A stretch of 64,000 bases of DNA, from contig JAHWDD010000005.1 of assembly GCA_023897205.1 (NCBI GenBank), positions 3,100,001-3,164,000 of the forward strand, in the 5' to 3' direction. The stretch comes from Exophiala sp. HKRS030. Lineage: Eukaryota; Ascomycota; Eurotiomycetes; Chaetothyriales; Herpotrichiellaceae. The position numbers were made by a program, and so were the translations under genes. Under the pieces are notes generated by a model that saw only the letters and a list, made by a program, of their open reading frames with translations, ran no database searches and was not told where the DNA came from. Positions 46,401-57,698 of the stretch are shown here, piece by piece. The first letter of the stretch is position 1; every line of letters begins with the position of its first letter.

Positions 46401-48287
46401 CAAAGGCCCACTCATGGACAACAGATGGACTTATGAATGAAGCTTCACACATGTACAAGATACCTCTCCTCCGGATACACTGGCTCCTTCCGTTCTCATC
46501 GGTGGACTCATTGGTTGTTCCAATCAATGGGCATATGAATGAAGTCTTTCATACATAAGAAACTCTCACCTTGGACTCTATGGCTACCACCATTCCCAAC
46601 GTGTCACATGTCTAGTCCTTCATCACGATTTGTGAACAAGTGGACCTTCATGGACAAGTCGCCTCCTCCGTCATATACACCCTATTCCGAGCCTTTTGTG
46701 TTTCCGTCCTCATCACCTCAACTGTTACACATGGAGGTGCCCCAATGCACAAGAACTACTCCCTGGATCTTTCGACCGTGTCGTTTCTTCCCTTGTGTTT
46801 TCCTCATGCCACTCATTACCCTTCTTGTCATGTTTCTTGCCGCTTTTGGACCACGTGACATGACCACTGCTAACACTTTCATACAGAACCCGAATAAGAA
46901 ATACAATCTTGAATACTATCTCGACCTTGTTGATAAGATTGTCAAGATCGGCACGCATTGCTTGGGAATCAAAGACATGGCGGGAGTTCTCAAGCCCAAG
47001 GCTGCTCGTCTTCTCGTTGGAGCGATTCGCAAGAAGTATCCTGACCTCCCGATTCATGTGCACACTCACGATTCTGCGGGAACCGGTGTTGCATCTATGG
47101 TTGCATGCGCTGAAGCCGGCGCTGATGCTGTAGACGCTGCTTCCGACAGCATGTCAGGAATGACCTCTCAGCCCAGTATAGGGGCCATTCTTGCTTCCCT
47201 TGAGGGCAGCGACTTTGATCCAGGTCTAAATGGCCATAATGTCAGAGCTCTTGACCAATATTGGTCTCAGCTGAGACTTCTTTACTCGCCCTTTGAAGCT
47301 GGCTTGACCGGCCCAGACCCTGAAGTGTATGAACATGAAATTCCTGGCGGACAGCTTACGAACCTCATCTTTCAAGCATCCCAGCTCGGACTGGGTGCTC
47401 AGTGGATTGAAACCAAGAAGGCCTATGAGGAAGCGAACGACCTTCTGGGAGATATTGTCAAGGTTACACCAACTTCAAAGGTTGTGGGCGATCTTGCCCA
47501 GTTCATGGTCTCCAACAAACTAAGACATGACGACGTAATTGCCAAAGCCGCAGAACTCGACTTCCCAGAATCGGTCTTGGAATTCCTTGAAGGTTTTATG
47601 GGACAGCCATACGGTGGTTTCCCCGAACCCCTTCGCACCAGAGCCTTACGTGGTCGCAGAAAGATGGACAAGAGACCTGGTCTATACTTGGATCCTGTTG
47701 ATTTCCCAAAGGTCAAGGCTGAGCTCAAGGAGAAGTACAACAGTAGCTCTGAAGCCGATGTTGCCAGCTACGTGATGTACCCCAGGGTTTTCGAGGACTA
47801 TCGCAAGTTCGTCGACAAGTATGGTGACCTTTCCGTGCTCCCTACAAGATACTTCCTAAACAAACCCGAAATTGGAGAAGAATTCCACGTTGAACTCGAG
47901 AAAGGCAAGACCTTGATCTTGAAGTTGCTAGCTGTCGGTCCTCTCTCAGAAGCTACTGGACAACGAGAGGTCTTCTACGAAGTTAATGGCGAAGTTCGAC
48001 AAGTGACTATTGATGACAACAAGGCTGCAGTGGAGAACACAAGCAGACCCAAGGTCGATCCTGGCGACAGCAGTCAAGTTGGTGCACCAATTGCTGGTGT
48101 TGTCGTCGAGGTCAGAGCCAAGGAAGGTCACGAGGTCAAGAAAGGAGATCCAGTGGCTGTTCTCAGTGCCATGAAGATGGAAATGGTTATCAGCGCTCCA
48201 CACTCTGGCAAGGTTGGCGAGATCTTTGTAAAGGAGGGAGATTCGGTTGCAGCGTCTGACCTGATCGCGAAAATTGCAAAAGCTTGA
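43447..48287 (+). CDS. Pyruvate carboxylase, with a 5-nt microexon and one frame break
   Basis: Exons 43447-45606, 45657-45661 (TGTTG) and 46887-48287; with one base added at 44285-44288 the product is 1188 residues, normal for fungi. Biotin carboxylase: [31 protein letters not shown] (ATP-grasp), [13 protein letters not shown]. Carboxyltransferase: [19 protein letters not shown] and the metal-site [11 protein letters not shown]. Biotin site: [14 protein letters not shown] near the C-terminus. It makes oxaloacetate from pyruvate, bicarbonate and ATP; cytosolic in most filamentous fungi. The CCCC at 44285 should be CCCCC to pass from VVELAP to [15 protein letters not shown]. The microexon completes the conserved [18 protein letters not shown], and the intron after it is 1225 nt. 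Both points are in the findings. Confidence 0.95.
45657..45661 (+). other. 5-nt microexon of pyruvate carboxylase
   Basis: TGTTG sits between a good acceptor (TTCTACAG) and a good donor (GTATGT). It joins GGAGACA to AACCCG to encode the invariant GDMLNPN. Without it the frame and two residues are lost. Confidence 0.8.
45662..46886 (+). other. 1225-nt intron of pyruvate carboxylase with decayed repeats
   Basis: Bounded by GTATGT and ATACAG. Internal repeated pieces: TTGTGAACAA followed within about 10 bases by TCATGGACAA at 46393 and 46629, TATGAATGAAG at 46433 and 46534, ACACATGTAC at 46386 and 46449, and TTTAGGAAG at 45943 and 46008. A 168-codon ORF (45857-46363) inside is not protein-like. 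No transposase or intron-encoded protein was recognised. Confidence 0.75.
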
Positions 48288-50024
48288 ATGGTTTGACTAG
48301 AGCTCAAACCACTGGCGTCAAAGTAGGATCATGGAACGGTTTTGACGAACCAAACATAGTTCATCGTGCTCACAAGGGAGAATTTGGTTATGTTCCTCCA
48401 AGGCTTTGGAGGCTGCATCTTCTGTTGAATATTTAGTCTCTAGGTACAAAGAATGGCAATATTATATACCCGGAAGCGACTTGAGATATTGATTGTGACA
48501 TTGTAACATTGTAACATTGTACATTGGGTCTCAACCATGCCGTCGCTAGCATGTGATAATGACCAGGAGTGGAATAAGTAGCGATTCAAGCTATCCAATC
48601 ATTCGCATTCCATTAACATCCGCTACGCTTCTACCTTTGGTCGCCTCGACATCCTCTCATTCTCATTGTGGTTCAGACGCGGGGTACTGTCAGTCCAAAG
48701 AAACCCACTTGCAGCACTATCCCTGTTCAGGCAGACATGGCATCATTAGTCTGAAGTCTTTATCATCATCGTACTCGAATTGCGATGGGCACGGATGGGA
48801 CCATCTGTCGGCTTGAGAGCTATAGCCCAGCCTCTTCCAGCTGGAACTTGCCTTGCTTAGATATCGATGCTTCACCTGGTGCACGGCCGGTGCCCCTAAC
48901 TGTCACTATTCCCTTTTGTCCAAGACGTAGATAGAGTACAGGTCGAAGAACATCCCCTCATCAAAAGTAAATACGTCCATTGTCAGATACATCACATTAC
49001 CCTTGCACTTAGATCTGGAGTTCTTAGGAGATACCCAAGGCTCAAGGAACCATCGCGGTTGGCTTGAATACATGCTTAGCGAAGGCCGAAGAAGCTTCAA
49101 CCGTGTGAAAACCCAGTCGTTCTAAGAAAACTTCGGGCTCCCGGTCTCACCTCGTATAGCAACCTGGTCTGTTTTAGGGCGCGAGGGGTAGTAGCAAACG
49201 GGCACGATCGAAAGAAAAAACCAACAGGCCTCACAGCCAGTCGTTGCGTTTTCCCACTAACTAGCGAACGAGCAAGTCAAGTACGGAGTACATCGATGCT
49301 TTTCGACCAAGTAGGGAAGAGACCAAGTGACCAACCAACTAAATGGTTTCCACCGCACATGATCCTTCGCAACAATTCTCCTTTGTTGAAAGTCCTTGAA
49401 CCCCACTAACTAGTTGAGCATCCGGGCCTCTCTCGAAGACATGGGGGAGGGTGGTTGTTGAGTTAACGTGTCGAGCCCCCCTCTTCCTAAACATTGATCG
49501 TTTAGACTTTTCGAGCCTTGAAAGAATACAAAGAGAGGGTCAGCACCACCACCACCACCCACGATCGATCTGCCTGACAGATCAGTCCTTGTTAGTTCTG
49601 CCCAACGAGCCTGGCACCGCTTTGACGGTACTGCACCAACAGAGCCCGCTTTTTCTGTCTACTGGTGATTCAGCCTTCAGTGTCTGCTACGTCACCATAT
49701 CCGCGCCCATCGACCGTTACTACTGTATACTTTTACTTTTTGGGATTAGGAATCTGTTTCCGCGGCACATCCATTACAGTAGGGTTCCCAGCCTGGACTT
49801 GCAAAGGTAGGGCTGGACCGGGCCCTTTCTTCACACTCTGGTGTGGTCTCCTTTTGACTCATATATAGTCTCTCCTTCTGCTCTCTACTCGTGGAACTCT
49901 CTCTTGTGAAAACCAATCCATACTTGTCACACGAATATTCCTCCCTCGAGCATTCGTCGAATATTCAAATAGGCAACCTACCTACCTCCTCCTAGTATCG
50001 AATACTTGTCACCTACAATTCAAC
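48288..50024. other. Intergenic region, 1.7 kb
   Basis: Between pyruvate carboxylase and the 104-residue protein. It contains a triplicated TGTAACAT-type unit near 48500, a TACGGAGTAC motif at 49282 and a CAC run near 49540. ORFs here are short and not protein-like. The last few hundred bases should be the promoter and leader of the small gene. Confidence 0.5.
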
Positions 50025-50564
50025 ATGTTCTTCAAGCAATCCGGTTTCAAGCCTCGTAGCGGGAGCTCGTCGTCGCAAGCGTCCTCCGGATCCCAATTGG
50101 CCGGCAGTCCGCCGAAGAACGAGATCAAGGCCACCGCCACCAAGTTAACTGAACCCGCAACGCCGCTGTCTGCTGCCGCTGCTGGACGAAGAAGAGTAAG
50201 TTGACCCCAGCCCAGTTCACCTGCATGAGGTCGTCGGTTCCTTGATGGACAGTGAAGTTGGAGCTCTCAAAAATTTTCCCCTGAAGGATAACATTCAGCT
50301 TGTGTATTTGCACGAGGGCCCTGCAAGGTTCTCTTCCTTGAAGTCTACAGTGTTGTCCCATTCTTCATTATACCTCCACTTTAATACCCATAAATCGCAC
50401 ACATTCTAACACACATCTAGTCCTCCGCGGATCAATTCGGTGGTCTTCAGAGCTTGAAGCGAAACAGCCAGGATGATAAGCGAGCAGGCTTCTTGGAGCA
50501 AAAGCCTGGTCAGCAAGGTGTCTTGGGTGGCATGTGGAATAGCTTCACCAAAGGAACGTCGTGA
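50025..50564 (+). CDS. Small conserved-type fungal protein, 104 aa
   Basis: Exons 50025-50195 and 50421-50564, joined in phase 0 across a 225-nt intron (GTAAGT to CATCTAG), giving 104 residues. The protein starts MFFKQSGFKPRSGSSSS, has an Ala/Thr/Pro-rich middle ending AAAAGRRR, then SSADQFGGLQSLKRNSQDD and a tail GVLGGMWNSFTKGTS. The pattern of a Ser-rich start, GLxSxKRNS and a MWNSFTKG end resembles small stress- or conidiation-associated proteins of filamentous fungi, but I cannot name the family with certainty. No membrane helix or signal peptide. The intron is about four times longer than is usual here. The long CT-rich upstream region suggests strong, regulated expression (inference). 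Confidence 0.75.
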
Positions 50565-52295
50565 ATGAATTTTATTGTGTTTTTCGATCGTTTTGGTGGA
50601 GGGTGAATGGGAATGCGGGATTCAAGTATGCTTTGTGATATCATTGCGAGATCTGAAAGGAAGGATCTCAGCCTTGTCCGAACGTCTGGTTGGAGGAAGC
50701 TATCAATACTTCAGCCACTTATAGCAAGGAATCACGATCGAAATTCGAATGAGACAGTGTGGCTGCAAAGTCAGGGCCTCGTCAGATTTCGGTGGTAGTT
50801 GGGTTGGTCAGAGAAAGGTCATGGATAATTCGCGACCCCAAACCCTCAAGTCTTCATATGGAATGCTTTCCGAATGTACTCCACTGCCCTGCCAGTTTGT
50901 ACCAACCTATTTGGAAGACACAGTTGCTTGTTCTTCATTCCTTAAGTGGTCACAGGCAATACCCCACAAGGTTTCAATTGATGGGAGTTTCGATGCATAT
51001 CAATGCGAGTTTACGCACGGAATTACGAGGCCGGCTATTAGTAAACACTCTCCCCTCGTTACTGTTTCTTTGTTTTTTGATCTTCAGAGTTTCAAAATTC
51101 AAGTTGCCATTCCGCACTATTCTAGGCCGTTAATCTTAGCTTGTTTGTCGCATAAGCCAATCTCCGTGTAGCCAGCCTTCTGCTCGAAGATCCGCGTGTT
51201 GGAATTCGTCGAAAGCGATTTTGCGATCTATTAACTTACTTGAGGATGCGAATGTATTGTGTGAAAGGGAAATAAGACTATGAAGTCTTTCAGTAAGTCC
51301 TGGCTAGTTTTGATCACTTGTTCAAAAGACTGCGACACATCGTATTGTATTGTACAGCACAAGCAGCAAGATCCAGACTGTGGTTTTTCATCAAGAGGCT
51401 CCGTTTGCACTGGACAAGATCGCAATTCTGCGTGTAATTCGAAGTTTGGGAAGAGTGCTAAAAAACAGGTAATACCTACAGTGCTTGTGCCCTTTGATGC
51501 GTTGGCCACCACTACCACCGCAACAACAAGCACTGTATCGACAACTTTGTTGGAGTGGCCAATATCTGTCTCTTCGCCTCTTTTATTCATGCCAATTCCT
51601 CCTCGTGGCCCTGGACTAGCTCAATCACGAACCGTAATCTAGACCCAAAGCATTTGAGCGCATCGTCTAAAGCTGGAAATCACTATTCCCGCCCGCTGCC
51701 GCTTCCTATGTGCGCGCTAACCACATATTCTTACAAGGGGAAAATTTGGCCTTCTCATTCTGTTGTGGCTTAGGTACAGCGATAAGCACATCATAGCACG
51801 TTTGGCTAGATGTTCGTATCACATTCGTGTTAATCTGGGTTGGGCTTTCTTGTTGCTTACAGGCTGTTCCAGACCAGATCTCCGCTTTTTTCTGCTACGG
51901 CAAGGGTCTTTTGGGTCGAGGCTCATTCCAATTAGACGCATGTTGGGACACCCTGACTCTGACTGAGAGTCACCGTTGAAGCTGGTCATGGAGATGGAGG
52001 CCCGGCGCATACGGAGTATAAACAGATGGATAGTCTATTCCTAATGAAGTCTAGTCTGGAGCATACTTGGTCTAATCCAAATACATATTAGCGCACATCG
52101 TCACAAGGCTGACTGAGTGGCTGCGTTACACTCAATCAGGAGTCATATATGAGGTATCGATAGCCTAGAGCACGCCGCCGTTCTTCTTACGATCTCCTGC
52201 TGCATCCCATTAAACCTGTCTGAACTAAGGCCGCCCTCTCAGCGGTATCGAAATCGGGTCACACAATTAGATACAGCAAAGGTTTCAATCTTAGA
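50565..52295. other. Intergenic region, 1.7 kb
   Basis: Holds overlapping ORFs of 119-140 codons on both strands (50749-51171, 51231-51590) that have no recognisable domain, and one TACGGAGTA motif near 52010. I do not call a gene here. Confidence 0.45.
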
Positions 52296-53417
52296 ATGGG
52301 CTCAATGGGTCAACCCAGATCGACACCATGGAGAAAAACACCACTCATCCGCTGCAATACATTATCCAGATCTGCTGGCTGGTGAGTCCTCCACATTGGT
52401 AAACCAGAAGAAAGGTTCATAGACATTGACCGCACAGGTTATAGCAATGTGTATATGAAGCTTGAAACCCTTCAACCATCGGGTTCTTTCAAATCGCGTG
52501 GGATTGGAAATCTGTGCCTACAGGCGCTGCAGAAGTCATCGCCGGAAACAGCGATATCTACTCATTTCTACTCTTCTTCGGGTGGTAATGCAGGCTTAGG
52601 CTGCGTCCATGCCGCGGTGGCATTGGGTTCACAATCAACCGTGGTTGTGCCGCTCAGCACTTCCGAATATATGATTGGCAAGATCCGTGAAGCAGGCGCG
52701 TCGCAAGTCATTCAACAAGGGAAATCTTGGGCCGAGGCGGATGCACATCTGAAAAATGTCGTCATGCCTGACGCACGAGCTCGCGGCATCAACGCCGTCT
52801 ACGTCCATCCTTTCGATCAACAGGAGATTTGGGACGGACATTCGACCATGATCGATGAAGTTGTGGAACAGCTTCATGACCAAGCTGGCGTTGTCCCTGA
52901 TGTGGTGGTCTGCAGTGTTGGCGGCGGCGGCCTGCTTGCTGGCGTAATGCAAGGACTCGACAGACACGGACTAGGTCACACTACAAAGATCCTGGCAATG
53001 GAGACTCGAGGAGCCGATTCACTGTCCCAAGCAGTTCAGAAAGGCGAGCTTATCACACTTCCAGCCATCACCAGCATTGCGGGTAGTCTGGGAGCGCGAA
53101 CCGTCTGTAAAGAAGCATTCAGACTTGGCATGAGAGACAATGTTTTCCCATGTGTCTTGAATGATGAAGAAGCGGGGATGGCGTGTGTGAGATTTGCGGA
53201 TGATGAGAGGATCATGCTGGAACTCGCATGTGGAATCAACATCGCCACTTGCTACAACGGGCGGATGAAACAATTCGTGCCTACCCTCACTCCAGATTCA
53301 AATGTCGTCATCATTGTCTGCGGTGGTAGCACTATCAACGGCGATATGATGAGAAAGTACAAAGATGACTGGGGTCACCTGATATTCGAGCAGCAATTAC
53401 CAAATGGTGAATCTTGA
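52296..53417 (+). CDS. L-serine/L-threonine dehydratase (PLP, fold type II)
   Basis: Exons 52296-52381 and 52445-53417; the 63-nt intron (GTGAGT to TTATAG) joins in phase 2 and gives 352 residues. It deaminates L-serine to pyruvate, and often L-threonine to 2-oxobutyrate, in the cytosol. The PLP lysine lies in QPSGSFKSRGIGN, the phosphate-binding loop in VCSVGGGGLLAGVM, and an asparagine-loop SSGGNAGLGCVHAA contacts the carboxylate. CGGSTINGDMM near the end is also typical. The N-terminus MGSMGQPRSTPWRKTPLI matches the family entry strand; a second Met four codons in is an alternative start. Length is normal. Some members act on cysteine or related amino acids, so the substrate is not proven. 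Confidence 0.92.
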
Positions 53418-54764
53418 TCATCAGTGAGAAGATATGACCATTTGTTTCCGCTCCAAAAGACTAAGGGCATGACATGGCAGCAGCATGGTTAATGGTAGAT
53501 TGCAATAGTCTACTAGAAGTGGTTTCCCACGATAGAAAGGTCTGGATGGCTACGTAAATGGATTGCTAGAAGCAGACGATGGTCGCGTGCCTACCAACAG
53601 TATGAGTCTCAACTTTCAAGCCAGTCTCCTTGAGTGGCCAGACCAACTGACCGGCTTTGCACCATGGAGCCATGTGAGTCATAAACGACATCATCTACAA
53701 AAGGGCTGTATGTGCTTTCGAAGCGATTGCTGTCTCGGCTCGAAACTCAAGAAGCTCGATCGGCTTGAAACTGTCCAAGTTTTTCAGGTCTGGATTTGGC
53801 CCAGGCACATTGAGCTTCATCAACGCATTTGAATGTTCTTCTACAAGATAGACTGCTACATGTACAACAGCGTTGTCATCCTGGGAACCGCTGCAGTGAA
53901 TTCGATTGGGACTCGTGGCGAGGAAGGTCTTCTTCGATTCAGAGGATCAACATGTTTATGGTATCCTCCATGTTCAGCGTATATGTATGTGCTGTGGGGA
54001 TAGACCTGGGTCGACAGGTTCTCCCTATTCAACAATGTATTATTTGACTGAGAGCCAACAACGGTGTGAACTTGAAACTTGAATTCTCTTCCCAGAGTCC
54101 TAAGTATTTCCGAAACTCAAAGATCGGAGGTGAGCACGCTCGCATCGAGCAAATTTATTGAAGAATTGCCGACTCGTGGAGACTCTACGTAGAAGGGTGA
54201 AGTAACGAATTGCAAAACAGAAATTAACCGCTTGGTGAGCCAAGGCTGATTTTTTCGGTACTCTTTACCGAGAGGACGGGGCCGTGGGCACTTTTTAGCA
54301 GCGGAGCGCCACCCGGGACACATCGCTTATGAAGCGATCGCCGCTACTAAAAGGTCCAAGATGAGGCTTTCTTGGGGCAATTGAAAGCTCAGACAGATAC
54401 GAACTCAAGACTTTGGCAACCTATGAACTCGAATAAGACCTTTTCACTATTTCCGAAAGGATTCGTGGTGAAAATGCCACGTACTACAAGCTCACCATTT
54501 TCGCCACAGCCTGCTCCGGAAGCTCACTTGCATAATTGCTATAAGAGTGGAGATGCTAGATTTGCCTGCCCAGCCGCCTCTGCCCAGCCCACCCGTCCAG
54601 CGTACAAGGCAACGAGGTCCGGATCAGGTTTCGAAATACGAACCCGACCATGTGATCCCCGCTGACGGCTTCCGAATCAACAAAGCATTTTCAATAAGGC
54701 TGACAGATCGCCACTTGAGCTGCCATGCTGCATTCGATTATTCAGTATACTTGCTTATTTCGTC
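53418..54764. other. Intergenic region, 1.3 kb
   Basis: Between the dehydratase and the second HET gene. ORFs of up to 99 codons are present, but none is protein-like. No repeats seen. Confidence 0.5.
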
Positions 54765-56716
54765 ATGGAATTATGTGCTAAATGCAAGGCAATCAGAATT
54801 GATAACCTCCCCCACATCAGCCTTACCGGCATCAAAGATGGAATAGAACATTCTACATGGAATTTTCTGTCAAAATCTGCCGAGTCCTGCCCATTTTGTC
54901 GCCTGATCAAATGGTCTCTGGGACGTTCTCTCCGAGAGGAATTCCCTCAAAATGAACAGATCCGCTACACTCGATCGATCGAAGACAACTTGGATGGTCT
55001 GCCTTCCCGGCCAGTTCTTCTAGGGCCGATACGAAGGACTGATGATGCAAACTCTGCAATCATCGGGATTAGGACGGGTATTGGTGGTCTGGACTCAAGT
55101 GAGTACGAAGGCTTCTTCCATGTCTTTGCGAATGAAGGTATGTATTTAGTCTGCTAAAGGTCAATTTTTCGCTGAAGACAAAGAAAGGGTCATATCCGGC
55201 AATTTCTGGTAGGGTACAAAGCTTCACTCCTCTTCTCAATCCAGGCTCAGATGCAGCGTTTTCATTGATCCGCGGATGGTTCGAGCGCTGCTGGTCGGAA
55301 CATCCATATTGTAGCGTCGGTCACTCGGGCAGGGTGTATGAACAGACTCCGCAACAGGTCCCTCCGAAGCGGCTTGTATATGTCGGAACTCCATCTCAAC
55401 CCCCCCGACTCGTGGAGACAACTGGGATATACCATGATTACATTGCATTGAGCCACTGTTGGGGTCATCACCAGCCCTTGCTTACGACAAAGGAAACCTA
55501 TTCACAGCATCTCGATGAGATTCCGTTTGATCAGATTCCTCAGACGTTCAAAGATGCGGTGATCGTGGCAAGAAACCTGCGGGTTCTCTTTCTTTGGATC
55601 GACTCTCTTTGTATAGTGCAGGATGATAAGGATGACTGGAAAGAGGAGTCTGTCCGAATGGGACTAATCTACGAGGCGGCCCTTTTCACCATCGCAGCAT
55701 CGTCTGCAGCAGACTCGACAGTAGGCCTCTTCAAAGAACGTGAGCGTTTTGGTGTTGAGATACCTTACTTCGAACAAACTGGGGTTCAAAAGGGCTCGGT
55801 GATAGCACATAAATATAATCACCACATGATTCAAGATGAGATGAATGCTTGCCCATTGAACTCGAGGGCTTGGGTATATCAAGAATCGTACTTCGCGCGC
55901 AGAACCATAAACTTTCTGGACAAAACCCTAGTTTGGTCCTGCAAAGGCGGAGATACTTTACGCATCGGCGCACAAGAATGCTTTTGGAGCGACTTTAACT
56001 ATACAAGGAGGCTGCAACGAGGAAGCAACACTTGGCGTTATCATTTTGGGAGATATACTGCTCGCAGCCTCACCTACCATTCGGACAAATTGATTGCCAT
56101 TCAAGCGCTAGCTGATTCTATATTTCGATCCCCAGAAGATTTTTATATGGGAATTCCGATGGACAATCCGCCACTCGGTCTATTGTGGTATGCAAATGCA
56201 AAACTTCATAAACCTTCCGAGGGTCAATTCCCTTCCTGGTCGTGGGCCTCGACCGCGGGCAAGGTGGAGTTTTTCAGTGTATGGGAGTGGAATCTAGGCC
56301 ATACGACATGTGCAGATATTATTAAGCATCCTACACTTCCCAACGCATTATCAGCAAATGGCAGCCTAAAACCCATCGTTGAGCTGGAAGGGCCGTACTG
56401 CCCAACACTTTGGTCAAAACATAAGCTGGAGGAATCTCACTATCCTCAGTACTCGAGCGAACTTCAAGAGCCACCTCAATACTTTTTGCTCAAAGGCATG
56501 AAGAAAATCGGGTTTCTACTATTCGATAACGACAGTACTGAAACCAAGGCTTCATATTGTCTGGCACTCTTCCACGACAAAAATGAAGGTCAAATTAATG
56601 GACTGATCCTTACATTCTGCAAGTCTCGAGGTGGGTATGTACGTGTCGGATACTTTGAAATTTTGGATGTATCTTGGTTCGAAGGTGTGGAAAAGCAAGA
56701 GATAACTCTCATTTGA
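54765..56716 (+). CDS. HET-domain protein, second copy type
   Basis: Exons 54765-55137 and 55245-56716, intron 107 nt (GTATGT to ATCCAG), phase 1, 614 residues. The N-terminal part has a CAKCKAIRIDNLP zinc-ribbon-like start and CPFCRLIKW, common ahead of HET domains. The HET core: YIALSHCWGHHQPLLTT, then TFKDAVIVARNLRVLFLWID, SLCIVQDDKDDWKEES and LNSRAWVYQESYFARR. An SWSWASTAGKVEF segment follows at about residue 440, also family-typical. Non-self recognition or cell-death control is the known family role; this gene's own role is not shown by the sequence. It differs clearly from the HET gene at the left end, so the two are not a recent duplication. Confidence 0.9.
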
Positions 56717-57698
56717 TGTTTGAATCACCCATAGGCTTGGTTCTCTTTACGTTCAACACTTTTGGTGCTCTGAAGTCAGAAACTGTAATCGGATATGACT
56801 ACGTTCAACTCGAGCTACTTTAATGTTGTAATGAAGTCACCGAAACCACATCGTTGCGCACCAGGGTTAAGGCCCTTGCCAGACCCGTTGACCGCATTCG
56901 GACATGGCTGTTACCAATACTATCAGCTGCCATCGTAACTGCCTCCGACCGTGGTTGTCGCTACCAAGTTTGTCGAAATTGTCTCCCCACCGCTCTCATT
57001 TTCGAGCCCGACGAAATCTCTAATCGTTGACGAGTCAAAGGTTGGTTCAAGGGCTGGACTCCAGCAGAGAGCCTAGTGCCTAGCAGAGGAACATCCACTC
57101 TATTTCATTCCGGTCGGCGATTTCAAGGATTTTTGTAAACAGATTTGCATCCAAGACCTCCGTTTCAAAAAGCTGAGCTGCGTAATATCACGAACCTAAG
57201 TGCAAATAGACTGTTCTACTCTGCCCTATGAGCGGTACCCAGTTTTGAAAGTGCAGTTTACTGGTGGAGCGTCAACGTCCTACACGAGTGGATCATGGGT
57301 CTCACTGCGAGAGGCATCCTATACCTGCCATTTGTCGATCTAAGATAGGTTTCCACCAACTCTGGTACGATGATTTCGCTAATGGAATGCTTCGATGGGA
57401 GTTCGTGATTCAATTTTTAGAGTTTTAATTCTCTGGTTTCAGGCTTTCATTTCGGCATTCAGGATCTCATCTTCGTGAATGCCAAGATGTGATCATTGCC
57501 AGTTTTGGGCATGACAAGTGGACAAAAGCAGGCGATTGCGACTTCGAGCTGCTTGAAGTCGCCATCACAAGACGGTCAATGGAACTTTCTAACTTTCGCG
57601 CACGTGATTCTGAATATCACCTTATATCAAGATGGCGAGTTCTGTCTCGCAACGACAATACTACAACACCACGAAACTCATAGCGTATCTCATTGATC
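56717..57698. promoter_or_regulatory. Promoter region of luciferase-like monooxygenase
   Basis: About 980 bp. It contains CACGTGA at 57601, about 100 bases before the start codon; this is the Cbf1-type core linked to sulfur genes in yeast. The core is short enough to occur by chance. Confidence 0.35.

Noticed and set aside
46539..46886. Separate gene starting at 46539 upstream of the last pyruvate carboxylase exon
   Set aside because: The conserved carboxylase sequence starts only at 46887 after an acceptor; the earlier part is intron.
50749..51590. Overlapping ORFs of 119-140 codons on both strands as genes
   Set aside because: No domain, no splice structure, and the two strands give equally long frames, which suggests chance.
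1..56716. The two HET genes as a recent tandem duplication or one recognition locus
   Set aside because: They are about 52 kb apart, differ in length, intron size and most of the sequence outside the HET core.
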